From: G942493275 sp942493275
Lineage (GTDB): Bacteria > Actinomycetota > Coriobacteriia > Anaerosomatales > PHET01
Assembly: GCA_942493275.1 (NCBI GenBank)
Contig: OW818687.1
Location: 1,116,001 to 1,180,000, forward strand
DNA: 64,000 bases
Reading direction: 5' to 3'
The notes beneath the pieces are model-generated. The model did no database searches, was not told the origin of the DNA, and saw nothing but the letters and a program-made list of their open reading frames with translations. Both the position numbers and the translations under genes were made by a program. Position 1 is the stretch's first letter. Every line of letters starts with the position of its first letter. Shown here one piece after another: positions 30,501-38,694 of the stretch.

Positions 30501-30951
30501 TCCGGAGATGCCCTTCGTGCTGACGATCGGGGAGGGCGCGGAGGGCGTCTCGCTTGCCGGCGCCATCGATCTGTACGCGACCGACGGAGACGAAGCCCTG
30601 CTCGTCGACTACAAGACCGGAGAGAGCGGCGACGCCGACGACATCCGCGAGCGCTACGAACTGCAGGCCAGGTGCTACGCGCTTGCGGCACTTCGAGCCG
30701 GAGCGCGCACGGCCCGCGCCGTCTTCGTACGGCCTGAGGTCGTCGAAGCCGACGGCTCGATGCAGGCGGTCGAGTTCGGCCCTTGGACGACGCAGGAATC
30801 CGTGGAGATCGAGGCGGAACTCATCGAGACCCGGCGACGGATGCTCGAAGGTCATTTCGAGCCGAAGCCCGACCCCGGCTCGTGCATGGGCTGTACGGCG
30901 GCTTACGCGTTGTGCGCCGACGTTCATCCCGCTGCTCGCGAGTCGGACTAG
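27547..30951 (+). CDS. addA: AddA-like helicase-nuclease (UvrD family)
   Basis: 1134 residues. UvrD-type helicase: motif Q LNDEQKRAAE, Walker A DAGAGSGKTRAM, motif II VDEFQDTD, motif III VGDERQSIYRFRGAD, motif V IMTIHGSKGLEFPVV, motif VI LLYVAATRAKEMLVL. The C-terminal PD-(D/E)XK nuclease shows ALLVDYKTGES, with cysteines near CMGCTAAYALC and CPRRF. Together with the upstream AddB-like protein it should resect DNA ends to load RecA. The end overlaps the convergent rlmN by 4 nt. Confidence 0.95.
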   Translation: MRLNDEQKRAAESLHGQVVVDAGAGSGKTRAMTQRFVNAVDVNAPIREWEPVDVGSVVAITFTEKSAGELAERIRLSLREQGHQGLARRIDAAWISTIHGFCSRILRENALAAGLDPAFGVADTVAAREIFEDVFEREAVALLESSTDAERLFGDRAYDVIAKAVRGLLKELMKHGASPDLLVPEPVVPAQSLIPEIRALSRCSADALEECGASGATAAKYADCCRDIEERLDALATEGLAEEDLARELWDILESARFGGRPAGQAVPVRDAHNERRDELMQAAAAICAAPHTRALITLTQRVGEAFVEAKMSRSLLDFDDLQFHARRLLQDECVAAEYQDRFKLVMVDEFQDTDELQLSLVRAVAGDNLFTVGDERQSIYRFRGADVDVYRGHRAEFRHDGRAPITFDENYRSHAQILGFVNAVFGSAEYFSADLIALKAERDEGTAPPFPDGEPRVEMLLAEKHGNEGSARQVEANAVAARFAELRDGHVFRPQDMVVLVRTWAHVEVYANALRARGFEVVVGGGEFFELPEVQLTMSLLRALANPQDDVALGAVLASPMGALSAGALLALAVRERDTALWEGLEQAEELLGGVDLERAIRTREVVLSGRERAGSERLSSVLLRALEGLDYDLLLFSEGMDGRQRLANVLKLCRMADSFEAAGGSGLSGMVAHLESKIRLGERESAAGLADDGSPAVRIMTIHGSKGLEFPVVAVVGLGKGKGSFGSFYATGWRPDGRLVVASKMVTSAGSKSPDRSALFDTFGEDDDLADEQESKRLLYVAATRAKEMLVLAGWLDPEKSVYDGKGAIHGILRAISEEAGTGDVTVAGEGVDVTVRMTLIPPDEPSESGPPMLRDSSAEESPSHLAETAQARFPGVPDRLSFSALKTFDTCPRRFWFERVLRVGKGEEPQGEAGPLEFGSAVHIALSLAAVEGAETVDPQRMTAIARQHGLSDRQSDDLARAVRAFDVSPHAAAARALPVCRPEMPFVLTIGEGAEGVSLAGAIDLYATDGDEALLVDYKTGESGDADDIRERYELQARCYALAALRAGARTARAVFVRPEVVEADGSMQAVEFGPWTTQESVEIEAELIETRRRMLEGHFEPKPDPGSCMGCTAAYALCADVHPAARESD

Positions 30952-31991
30952 GACCGGCGCTGCCTCAGCTGCCCGCATGCGGCGTCGATGTCGGCGCCTC
31001 GCTCGGCGCGCACCGACACCTCGACGTGGCGGCGCTGAAGCTCGGCGACAAAGTCGCGAACGGTGTCCTCGGTGCTTCGCGAGAACTCATCGCCCGCAAC
31101 GGGGTTCACGGGAATCAGGTTCACGTGAACCAGCAGCCCGGCGGCGAAGTCTGCCAGCGCAGCTCGCTCGGCCACGGTGTCGTTGACCCCCGCGATGAGC
31201 GCGTACTCAAGCGATGGGCGGCGGCCGGTTCTCTCGGCGTAGCGCTCGATGGCGGTGCGAAGATCCGGGAGTCTGAAGCCGCGGACTCCGGGCATCAGGC
31301 GGTCTCGCGTTGCTTGCACGGCCGAGTGCAGAGAGACCGCGAGCGTGAACTGCTCGGGCTCCTGCTCGAAGCGCCGGATCCCGGGAAGCAGGCCGCAGGT
31401 GGATACCGTGAGGTGACGCGCGCCGATGCCGAGTCCGTCCTCGGCGTTCATGAAGCGAAGTGCGGCTAGGGTGGCGTCGTATACCGCGAACGGCTCGCCC
31501 TGGCCCATCGCGACCGCGTTCGTCACGCGCCGACCGAAGTCCTCGGCGACCAGTCGGACCTGGTCGACCATCTCGCCGGGCCCGAGGTCGCGCGTGAGCC
31601 CGGATGCCCCCGTCGCGCAGAACGTGCAGCCCATCGCGCACCCAGCCTGCGTCGAGAAGCAGACCGTGAGGCGGTCGCCGGAAGGCAGCCCGACCGTCTC
31701 GACAGTGGTACCCCCGCCAAGCTCGACCAGGTACTTGCGCGTGCCGTCCTCGGAGACCTGGCGCTCCAGGATTCTCGGAGGGGTGAGCGGGTAGCGCGTC
31801 GCCAGAGTCTCTCTGAGAGCTTGAGGCAGGTCGGTCATCTCCGAGAACGACGAGACGCCCGCGTTGTAGAGCCAGTGAACGACCTGGCCGGTGCGGTACT
31901 TGGGTGCGCCTAGCTCGGCGAGCGCGGACGCGAGATCCTCGCGGCCGAGCGCCTTGATGCCGGCGGGGTGCGTGTCAGAGGGGGAAGTCAT
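30948..31991 (-). CDS. rlmN: 23S rRNA / tRNA adenine-C2 methyltransferase RlmN
   Basis: 347 residues. The radical-SAM cluster CAMGCTFCATG, the GEPFAVYDATLAALRFMN segment, and VHVNLIPVNPVAGDEF are typical; catalytic Cys near the C-terminus is in DAACGQLRQR. It methylates A2503 of 23S rRNA and A37 of some tRNAs. The ATG at 31991 is chosen over a GTG at 32009; neither has a strong ribosome binding site. Confidence 0.96.
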   Translation of the reverse strand: MTSPSDTHPAGIKALGREDLASALAELGAPKYRTGQVVHWLYNAGVSSFSEMTDLPQALRETLATRYPLTPPRILERQVSEDGTRKYLVELGGGTTVETVGLPSGDRLTVCFSTQAGCAMGCTFCATGASGLTRDLGPGEMVDQVRLVAEDFGRRVTNAVAMGQGEPFAVYDATLAALRFMNAEDGLGIGARHLTVSTCGLLPGIRRFEQEPEQFTLAVSLHSAVQATRDRLMPGVRGFRLPDLRTAIERYAERTGRRPSLEYALIAGVNDTVAERAALADFAAGLLVHVNLIPVNPVAGDEFSRSTEDTVRDFVAELQRRHVEVSVRAERGADIDAACGQLRQRRS

Positions 31992-32031
31992 GCGCCGAGG
32001 ATACGACACGCGGGCTCTGCGGGGAAACGAA

Positions 32032-32060
32032 GACGCCCGCGGCGCGGGGCCACGGGCGTC
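32032..32060 (-). terminator. Intrinsic terminator after the rubrerythrin gene
   Basis: On the minus strand GACGCCCG (32060-32053) pairs with CGGGCGTC (32039-32032) and is followed by TTCGTTT. It lies 25 bp beyond the rubrerythrin stop, before rlmN. Confidence 0.75.
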
Positions 32061-32085
32061 GCTCGTGCGGTGCGTGAAGGGTTGT

Positions 32086-32595
32086 CTACGACTCGCCCAT
32101 ATCGGTGAGTGCGTCGGAGTACTCGTCGCGGTGCTCGGCCTCGAATCGGCCGACCGACCGGAAGTAGTAGGCGATGTCCGAGTAGCCCTCGGCCTCGGCG
32201 GTCTCGGCGAAGCCGGGGTACATCTCGGTCGCCTCGTTGTCCTCGCCGCCGCGGGCCATCCGCAGGTTATCGGCGGTGGGCGTGGCGCCCATGATGTAGG
32301 CCAGGTGGCCGAGCGCGTGTGCGGTCTCCTCGGCGGCGGCGCGATCGAACGCGTCGAGTGCGGACTGCGGAGCGCCCTCCAGCTCAGCGATGCGGCGCCA
32401 CAGAGTGTAGCGACGATTGGCCTGCGACTCGCCGGCGAAGGCCGCCATCAGGTTCTCAAGCGTCTTGGTGCCGGTCAGGTCGCCGGGGCCGTCGTAGTCG
32501 ACGAACGACGTCTTAGGGGCGCCGCAGACGGGGCAGTGCTCGGGCGCCGGACCGATGTGGAAATACCCGCAGCCCTTACAGCGGTACTTCTCCAT
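32086..32595 (-). CDS. Rubrerythrin with N-terminal rubredoxin domain
   Basis: 169 residues. The rubredoxin iron site comes first (CKGCG at 5-9 and CPVCGAP at about 21-27), then the ferritin-like di-iron domain with AGESQANRRY, AAEETAHALGHL and EAEGY...EAEHRDEY. This is the 'reverse' order compared with classical rubrerythrin. Reverse rubrerythrins act as NAD(P)H-linked peroxidases in oxygen protection of anaerobes. ATG with AGGAG upstream; divergent from the multihaem cytochrome gene. Confidence 0.93.
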   Translation of the reverse strand: MEKYRCKGCGYFHIGPAPEHCPVCGAPKTSFVDYDGPGDLTGTKTLENLMAAFAGESQANRRYTLWRRIAELEGAPQSALDAFDRAAAEETAHALGHLAYIMGATPTADNLRMARGGEDNEATEMYPGFAETAEAEGYSDIAYYFRSVGRFEAEHRDEYSDALTDMGES

Positions 32596-32748
32596 GAAGG
32601 CTCCTCTCGTGTGCTGACTCGGTGTGTTGAGGTACCCAAAAAGGGGGTGACCGACCAATGATACTCCGATACTATCATTTATTGCTAAGGGTATCTTACG
32701 GTCGAGCGGGCGCTCTGCCCGCCGAGAATCACGAACATGGAGGGTGAG

Positions 32749-34110
32749 ATGCTGAGAATCACGACTCGCGTGGTGATGGTCGCCATGGCGATGGTGATCG
32801 TTGGCGCGGCCGCCGCAATCGCGGCTCCGGTTCCGGTTGAAAAGGGGAGTGCCACCCCCGCCCAGTTCGAGCCTTCCATCAACTGCGGGTGCCACGGCGA
32901 GCTCCAGCAGCAGTGGTCCGTATCGATGCACGCGCAGGCGCTCAATGATCCCATCTACCGCGCGAAGCGCGACCAGGCCGCGGCGGCCACCGACGGCGTC
33001 CTCGGTCCCTTCTGCGACAAGTGCCACGCTCCGATCGCGGCGATGACCGGCGAGCTCGGCTCAGAGACGATGAGTCCCGCGGCTACGGAGAGCGTCACGT
33101 GCATGTTCTGCCACCAGACCGTCGGGCTCGTGGACGACAAGGCGGCGAACACGTCGCATCTGGTCGAGGCCGACCTCACCCGTCGCGCCCAGCTCCAGGA
33201 CCCGAAGGCTCCGCACCCCGCCGTCTACTCGGAGTTCCACAAGACCTCAGAGGTCTGCGGCGGCTGCCACAACGTCGACCATCCCATCAACGGAATGCAC
33301 CTTGAGGCGACCTACTCGGAGTGGAAGGCGAGCCCTTGGGCTGCCGAGGGTGTGCAGTGCCAGGACTGTCACATGAGCGAGGGCGCGGGCAAGATCGGCC
33401 CCTTCTCCGGACAGGCTGCAGCGGGCGGTCCCACGCGTGACAACCTTTACAAGATGACGTTCGTGGGCGGCAACGCCATTCTCGGCCCGGCGGATCTCGC
33501 CGTCGCTCGTCTGCAGAGCGCCGCCGAGCTCAAGCTCGACGCGGTCGATGTCGTCGCTCCGGGCACCGAGGCCTCCGTCACCGTGACCATCACCAACACG
33601 GGTGCGGGGCACTATCTGCCGACGGGCCTGACCGAGGTGCGCGAGATGTGGCTCGAGGTGTTTGCCGAGGATGCGTCCGGCAACAAGGTCGTCGTTGGAG
33701 AGCACCGCTTCGGCACGATCCTGCAAGACGACAACGGCAAGGCGCCGGTCGAGCTGTGGGAGGCGACCTCGATCAAGTCCGATGACCGCATCGCACCGCG
33801 CGAGTCGTCCACGGACTCGTTCAGTTTCGCGATGCCTGAGGGTACGGACAGCGCCTCGCTGACCGCAGCCCTCTACTACCGTTCCGTGCCCGATGACCTC
33901 GCCGAGGCCGCGGGTGTCGAGAATCCCGTGACGACGATGGCGTCGCAGTCGCTCCAGGTGTTCGGTTCCGAGGAGGCCAAGGCAGCCGCAGCTCAGCCCG
34001 CTGAGTCGGAGGGGCCTAAGCTGACATGGCCGATCGTGGCCGTCCTGGCAGTCGTCGCCTTTGGTGCAGGACTGGCGCTATCGATGGCGCGCAAGCGCAA
34101 GGCGTCGTAG
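32749..34110 (+). CDS. Membrane-anchored multihaem cytochrome c (cytochrome c554-like)
   Basis: 453 residues. An N-terminal signal segment (TTRVVMVAMAMVIVGAAAAIAAP), four canonical haem sites CDKCH, CMFCH, CGGCH and CQDCH, and a first site reading CGCH, one residue short, in NCGCHGELQQQWSVSMHAQ, the place where c554-type proteins have CxxCH. The middle is a beta-rich Ig-like region (about 255-400), and a C-terminal helix (LTWPIVAVLAVVAFGAGLAL) with a basic tail anchors it outside the membrane. The ATG at 32749 has GGAGG 5 nt upstream. It is a likely extracytoplasmic electron carrier or reductase; the substrate is unknown. Confidence 0.9.
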   Translation: MLRITTRVVMVAMAMVIVGAAAAIAAPVPVEKGSATPAQFEPSINCGCHGELQQQWSVSMHAQALNDPIYRAKRDQAAAATDGVLGPFCDKCHAPIAAMTGELGSETMSPAATESVTCMFCHQTVGLVDDKAANTSHLVEADLTRRAQLQDPKAPHPAVYSEFHKTSEVCGGCHNVDHPINGMHLEATYSEWKASPWAAEGVQCQDCHMSEGAGKIGPFSGQAAAGGPTRDNLYKMTFVGGNAILGPADLAVARLQSAAELKLDAVDVVAPGTEASVTVTITNTGAGHYLPTGLTEVREMWLEVFAEDASGNKVVVGEHRFGTILQDDNGKAPVELWEATSIKSDDRIAPRESSTDSFSFAMPEGTDSASLTAALYYRSVPDDLAEAAGVENPVTTMASQSLQVFGSEEAKAAAAQPAESEGPKLTWPIVAVLAVVAFGAGLALSMARKRKAS

Positions 34111-34135
34111 GCGGCGGACGCGAGTACACACGACA

Positions 34136-34165
34136 GAGGCCCCGGCGCGGTTGCCGGGGCCTCTT
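34136..34165 (+). terminator. Intrinsic terminator after the multihaem cytochrome gene
   Basis: GAGGCCCCGGC (34136-34146) pairs perfectly with GCCGGGGCCTC (34153-34163) around a 6-base loop, followed by TT. It also separates the convergent htrA gene. Confidence 0.8.
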
Positions 34166-34207
34166 CAGGTTCAAGTGAGGTGGAGCTGCGGCTCCTGCAT
34201 CAAGTGC

Positions 34208-35575
34208 TTACGGCGTCGCGGGCTTGGTCTCCTCGGTACTGGGTGATCCGAGGTCCGCGGGCTTGTCGCCCACCATCACCGGGATCTCGAGTTCCCGGTC
34301 GCCGCGCACGACGGTGAGCACGACCTCGTCGCCCACACCGGTGCGCCTGATTCGCAGGATGAGCTCGTCCATGGAGCGCACGGGGTCGCCGTCCACTCCG
34401 GTGATGACGTCGCCGACCTTCACGCCGGCCTTCTCGGCGCCCGAGCCCTTTGCGATCTCGGCCACGTAGGCGCCTTCCTGGACCGTGAGATCCTCGGAGG
34501 TGGCGAGTTCCCTGGTCACTGACTGGCCGATGACCCCGATGAACGGGTGACGAACCTGGCCGCCGTCGATGAGCTCGCCGGCCACACGAACGGCGGTGTT
34601 GATGGGGATCGCGAAGCCGATGCCGCCGCTCGCGCCCGTGTCCGTGTAGATCGCCGAGTTGATGCCGATCAGCTTGCCGTTACGATCGACGAGCGCGCCG
34701 CCCGAGTTCCCCGGGTTGATGGGGGCGTCGGTCTGAATCACGTCGACGAGCGGGTAGGCGTCGTCGGGGGAGCCGACGAAGTTGGGGAGCGAGCGACCCA
34801 GCGCCGAGACGACGCCCGAGGTGACGGTGTGCTCGAGTCCAAAGGGCGAACCGATCGCGACGACGGTCTGTCCGACCTCGAGCTCGGCCGAGTCACCGAG
34901 ATCGGCGATCGGGATGCGGACCTTGACCTCGAGGACGGCGATGTCGCTTTCCGGATCGCGTCCGACGAGCTCGGCGTCGTGAGAGTTGCCGTCCGAGGTC
35001 CGCACGGTGATCACCGAGGCATCTTCGACGACGTGGTTGTTGGTGAGCACGTAGGTCCCGCCATCGGGGGCCTCCTGGAAGGCGACTCCGGACCCGTTGC
35101 CCACGACCGGGACGTTGGGGTGGTCGCCGGGCAGGCCGTTTTCCCCCGAGCGCTCGTTCGCGCGCACGTCGATGTTGACGACCGAGGGTACCGCCGCAGC
35201 CGACGCCGCGACGACCGGCTCCTCTGCGGAGGACGGTGTGACGTCGGATATCTCAGTCTCGCCGCCCACGATGCCGTGGATCGCGAGCCGGGCTCCGGCG
35301 AATCCCGCGATCGCGCCGATGAACGCTGAGACGATCAGCGCCACGACAACGGCTGCGGCGATTGCGGCTCCGATGCCCGGACGCCGATCGACCTGAACCG
35401 CAACGGGCGCGACAGGCTGCGGCGCGACAGGGGGGACGGGTGGCTGCGCGACGGGCTCGTAGCCCGCGATGAAGGGCGCGGGTTGTGCAGGCGCGGCCTC
35501 GGGTACGGGGGGTTCTGTGGCGGGGACCGCCTCAGGTTCGGGTTGACTCGGGATGCCCGCGGGCTCGTCGGTCAT
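34208..35575 (-). CDS. HtrA/DegP-like membrane-anchored serine protease with PDZ domain
   Basis: 455 residues. A Pro-rich cytosolic N-terminus (1-62), one membrane helix (about 69-95), a trypsin-like domain with catalytic His181 (TNNHVVED), Asp211 (SDIAVLEV) and Ser291 (NPGNSGGAL), and one C-terminal PDZ domain (about 345-435, GAEKAGVKVGDVITGVDGDPV). It is expected to degrade or sense misfolded envelope proteins. Divergent from the MFS exporter with an 83-bp gap. Confidence 0.95.
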   Translation of the reverse strand: MTDEPAGIPSQPEPEAVPATEPPVPEAAPAQPAPFIAGYEPVAQPPVPPVAPQPVAPVAVQVDRRPGIGAAIAAAVVVALIVSAFIGAIAGFAGARLAIHGIVGGETEISDVTPSSAEEPVVAASAAAVPSVVNIDVRANERSGENGLPGDHPNVPVVGNGSGVAFQEAPDGGTYVLTNNHVVEDASVITVRTSDGNSHDAELVGRDPESDIAVLEVKVRIPIADLGDSAELEVGQTVVAIGSPFGLEHTVTSGVVSALGRSLPNFVGSPDDAYPLVDVIQTDAPINPGNSGGALVDRNGKLIGINSAIYTDTGASGGIGFAIPINTAVRVAGELIDGGQVRHPFIGVIGQSVTRELATSEDLTVQEGAYVAEIAKGSGAEKAGVKVGDVITGVDGDPVRSMDELILRIRRTGVGDEVVLTVVRGDRELEIPVMVGDKPADLGSPSTEETKPATP

Positions 35576-35658
35576 GGTGGCTCCTCGAACGTCGTGACGC
35601 TCACGCCGGAGCGTCGGGTGCTGTATCGTCAGGCTGTCTACTTTCCGAGGATACCCGC

Positions 35659-37116
35659 ATGAGCAGTACCAGCAGTGAAACCCTCACATGTTCTCCAGGA
35701 GAACTTCATCCCCGCTCCGTACTTACGGTGCTCGTCATCGGCACGTTCCTCGCGCCGTTGGATTCGAGCATCGTCAACATCGCGCTGCCCTCGATCGCCA
35801 GTGACTTTGGTGTAGGCCTCTCCACCGTCAGCTGGATCACGTCCGCCTACCTGCTGACGACGGCCGCGCTGCTGCTGTCGATGGGACGGCTCGGCGACGT
35901 GTGGGGGTTGCGGCGGCTCTACGTCGCTGGCCTGCTCATTTTCGGCGCGGGTTCGCTCGCCTGCGCGATGTCGGGTTCCATCGAGATCCTCATCCTGTCG
36001 CGCGTAGTCCAGGCGGTGGGCGCCTCCATGATGTTCGCAGCCGGCCCCGCTCTGGTGACACGCGCCTTTCCCTCGAACCGCCGCGGGTGGGCGCTCGGGT
36101 ACATCTCGCTCGCAGTCTCAGCGGGACTTACGACCGGCCCCGCGCTCGGCGGGTTCCTGGTGGGCCAGTTCGGCTGGCCGAGCATCTTCCTCATCAACGT
36201 CCCGCTCACCATCGGAGTCGCGGCGCTTTCGTGGCGGCTGCTCCCCCATGAATGCACCGACGGCGAGGTTTTCGACGTGCCCGGCGCGATCATGACAGCG
36301 GTGTCGCTGCTCCTCTTCCTGTGGGGCCTCAGCAGCGCCGAGGCGTACGGGTTCCTTTCCGTGCAGGTGATCCTTCCGGTCGCGCTCTCGTTCGCCGTTG
36401 TCGGCGTCTTCATCTGGTGGGAGCGCCGAGCCGCCCACCCGGTCGTCGATCTGCGGTTGTTCGACTCACCGGGCTTCTCGGCGGGCGTGGCCGCGGCGAC
36501 GCTCGCGTATCTTGCGCTGTTCGCTGTCACCTTCACGATGCCGTTCTGGCTGCTGCGGGTGGCAGGCGTCGACTCCCACGTCGCCGGGCTGCTGCTCATG
36601 ACCACACCGATCACCATGGCGGTCTTCGCGCCGGTCGCGGGTCGCGCATCCGATCGCATGGGCAGCCGGGGGCTCGCGACCGTCGGCATCACGGTGCTGA
36701 GCGCGGGGTTGCTGTGGCTCTCGTTCCTCGGTACCGGGGGGTCACTCCTGTTCGCGGGCGTCGGGCTCCTTCTGGTCGGCGCGGGCATGGCGGTCTTCCA
36801 GACACCCAACACTTCGGCGATCCTGCGCGCCACGCCGCGCGAGCGAGCAGGCGTGGGATCCGCGTTCGTTGCTGAGGCCCGCAACGTCGGGATGGCGGTG
36901 GGTGTCGCCCTGACAGCCGCGATCGTGGGCGTCGCGCTTGGAGGCGAAGGGCTGCCCGGGGGCACCGGTCCCGTCTCGGCCGATGTCGCCTCGCAGTTCT
37001 CGGCGGGCATGAGTATGGCCTTGCGCGTGGCATCAGCAGTCTCGCTCGGCGCTGCGGCGCTCAGTTGGTACGGGCGCGGGATAGATACGGTTGAGGCGCA
37101 CCCCGCCAAGCCGTAG
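35659..37116 (+). CDS. MFS drug exporter, DHA2 (14-helix) type
   Basis: 485 residues with about 14 hydrophobic helices. Motifs: FLAPLDSSIVNIALPSIASDFG (helix 1, the DHA2 D-x-x-x-V-N-V-A-L-P type), GRLGDVWGLRRLYVAGL (motif A) and GPALGGFLVGQFGWPSIFLINVP (motif C). It probably exports drugs or hydrophobic compounds by proton antiport. The ATG at 35659 has only a weak ribosome binding site. Confidence 0.93.
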   Translation: MSSTSSETLTCSPGELHPRSVLTVLVIGTFLAPLDSSIVNIALPSIASDFGVGLSTVSWITSAYLLTTAALLLSMGRLGDVWGLRRLYVAGLLIFGAGSLACAMSGSIEILILSRVVQAVGASMMFAAGPALVTRAFPSNRRGWALGYISLAVSAGLTTGPALGGFLVGQFGWPSIFLINVPLTIGVAALSWRLLPHECTDGEVFDVPGAIMTAVSLLLFLWGLSSAEAYGFLSVQVILPVALSFAVVGVFIWWERRAAHPVVDLRLFDSPGFSAGVAAATLAYLALFAVTFTMPFWLLRVAGVDSHVAGLLLMTTPITMAVFAPVAGRASDRMGSRGLATVGITVLSAGLLWLSFLGTGGSLLFAGVGLLLVGAGMAVFQTPNTSAILRATPRERAGVGSAFVAEARNVGMAVGVALTAAIVGVALGGEGLPGGTGPVSADVASQFSAGMSMALRVASAVSLGAAALSWYGRGIDTVEAHPAKP

Positions 37117-37145
37117 ACTTGCGGACAGCCGAGGGAGGAGCACGG

Positions 37146-37730
37146 GTGACAGAGAACGAGGCCATCGAAGAGCCGCAGGAGTCCGAGGGGTCGTCCTCCG
37201 AGGAGCCCGTGGAGGCGCAGCCGTCCCTGGCCGACATCGTGCCGGAGGTCGAGCCCAAGCCCGAGGTCGAGCCTGCGGTCGAAGAGCCTGCGGCCGAGCC
37301 CGTGGCCGCCGCTCCCCAGCCTTCGTTCGACGACATCGCCCCGGGCACCGTCGCCGGCCTGACCCCCGAGGAGCCCGCGCCGGTCGAGCGCGCAGGGTGC
37401 ATCCCGTGGTGGCCGTTCCTGGTGTACGACGCCGTGTGGGCGGCCTTCTCGGCGGCGCTGGTGTGGCTGCTGCTGCAGGCACCCGTCGGCCCCGTCTACG
37501 AGTACGAGGTCTACCGGTTGAGCCTCATCGTGGGGCTTACGCTCACGGTGTTCGGCCCCGTGCTCATCATCATCGTCTGGCTGGCGTGCAAGGGCTCGGC
37601 GAAGGGCTCGGCGGGTACGTTGTTCGTGGACGCGCTGGTCCGCGGCTCCGTCGCTACCTTCGGCGGCGTGGCGATGTGGTTTGTGGCGCTCATCATCATC
37701 GATCAGCTCCGGCTCGGCCGGATCCTGTAG
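37146..37730 (+). CDS. Membrane protein with acidic cytosolic N-terminus, unknown function
   Basis: 194 residues. The first 90 are Glu/Pro/Ala-rich with two similar short motifs (PSLADIVPE and PSFDDIAPGT). Three hydrophobic helices follow (about 96-118, 125-150 and 168-190), starting with CIPWWPFLVYDAVWAAF. No family is recognised. GTG start with GGGAGGAG upstream; 19 bp before ddl, so the two probably share a transcript. Confidence 0.78.
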   Translation: MTENEAIEEPQESEGSSSEEPVEAQPSLADIVPEVEPKPEVEPAVEEPAAEPVAAAPQPSFDDIAPGTVAGLTPEEPAPVERAGCIPWWPFLVYDAVWAAFSAALVWLLLQAPVGPVYEYEVYRLSLIVGLTLTVFGPVLIIIVWLACKGSAKGSAGTLFVDALVRGSVATFGGVAMWFVALIIIDQLRLGRIL

Positions 37731-37749
37731 GTCCTCGAAGGGAACTGAG

Positions 37750-38694
37750 ATGGGTATTCGTCCCGATGAGATCCGTGTCGCCGTCCTCATGGGCGGGCGT
37801 TCCGCCGAGCGCGAGGTGTCGCTGAACACCGGCGCGCAGGTCACCGCAGCGCTGAAGAGCGTGGGCTTCGACGTCGTCGAGATCGACACAGGCGACGACG
37901 AGTTCGTGGCCACGCTCGCCGGCACTGAAGCCAACGTCGCGTTCATCTGCCTCCACGGCCGGTTTGGCGAGGACGGGACTGTCCAGGGGCTGTGTGAACT
38001 GCTCGAGCTCCCGTACGTGGGAAGCGGCGTTCTGGCGAGTGCGCTCGCCATGGACAAGGTGATGAGCAAGCACTTCTACGCGCAGACCGGCATACCGTCA
38101 CCCGAGTACATCGTCCTTCGCAAGGGCGAAGCGATCGACGTCGAAGCCATCACGAGCGCCCTTGGCCCCAAGACCGTGGTCAAGCCAGCGAACGAGGGCT
38201 CGGCAATCGGCGTGACCATCGCTCACGACCCCGCCGAGCTCCCCGGAGCCATCGGGCTGGCGTTCAAGTACGACCGCCACGTTCTGGTCGAGCGCTTCGT
38301 CGCCGGCGTCGAGGTCACTGTGGGAATTCTTGGCAACGATCACCCTATCGCGCTCCCCACACTCGAGATCGTCCCGGAGCACGAGTTCTACGACTACGAG
38401 AGCAAGTACCTCCCCGGGATGAGCCGTCACATCATCCCGGCGCGGATCAGCGATGCAGCCCGGGCGGAGTGCGAGCGGCTCGCCGCGCAGGCCCACATGG
38501 CGCTGGGTTGCCGGGGGATGTCGCGTTCGGACCTCATCGTGACCGAGGGCGGCGCCTGCCTGCTCCTCGAGACGAACACCATTCCGGGGATGACCGAGAC
38601 GTCGCTTCTGCCGGACGCCGCACGCGCCGCGGGTATCGAGTTCCCGCATCTGTGCGAGCGGCTCGTCGAGCTTGCGGTCGAGCCGCGACTTTAG
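37750..38694 (+). CDS. ddl: D-alanine--D-alanine ligase
   Basis: 314 residues. ATP-grasp enzyme: MGGRSAEREVSLNTG at the N-terminus, CLHGRFGEDGTVQG, MDKVMSKHFYAQTGIPSPEY, VVKPANEGSAIGV, and the LLETNTIPGMTETSL metal/substrate site. It makes the D-Ala-D-Ala dipeptide for peptidoglycan. The end overlaps a convergent histidine kinase gene by 4 nt. Confidence 0.97.
   Translation: MGIRPDEIRVAVLMGGRSAEREVSLNTGAQVTAALKSVGFDVVEIDTGDDEFVATLAGTEANVAFICLHGRFGEDGTVQGLCELLELPYVGSGVLASALAMDKVMSKHFYAQTGIPSPEYIVLRKGEAIDVEAITSALGPKTVVKPANEGSAIGVTIAHDPAELPGAIGLAFKYDRHVLVERFVAGVEVTVGILGNDHPIALPTLEIVPEHEFYDYESKYLPGMSRHIIPARISDAARAECERLAAQAHMALGCRGMSRSDLIVTEGGACLLLETNTIPGMTETSLLPDAARAAGIEFPHLCERLVELAVEPRL

Noticed and set aside
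31118..31131. Palindrome GGTTCACGTGAACC resembling parS
   Set aside because: It encodes the conserved VHVNLIPVN segment of RlmN and has three mismatches to parS over 16 bp, so coding constraint explains it.
35919..38069. 716-residue minus-strand frame across the MFS, membrane protein and ddl genes
   Set aside because: It crosses three solid plus-strand genes, with composition typical of a shadow.
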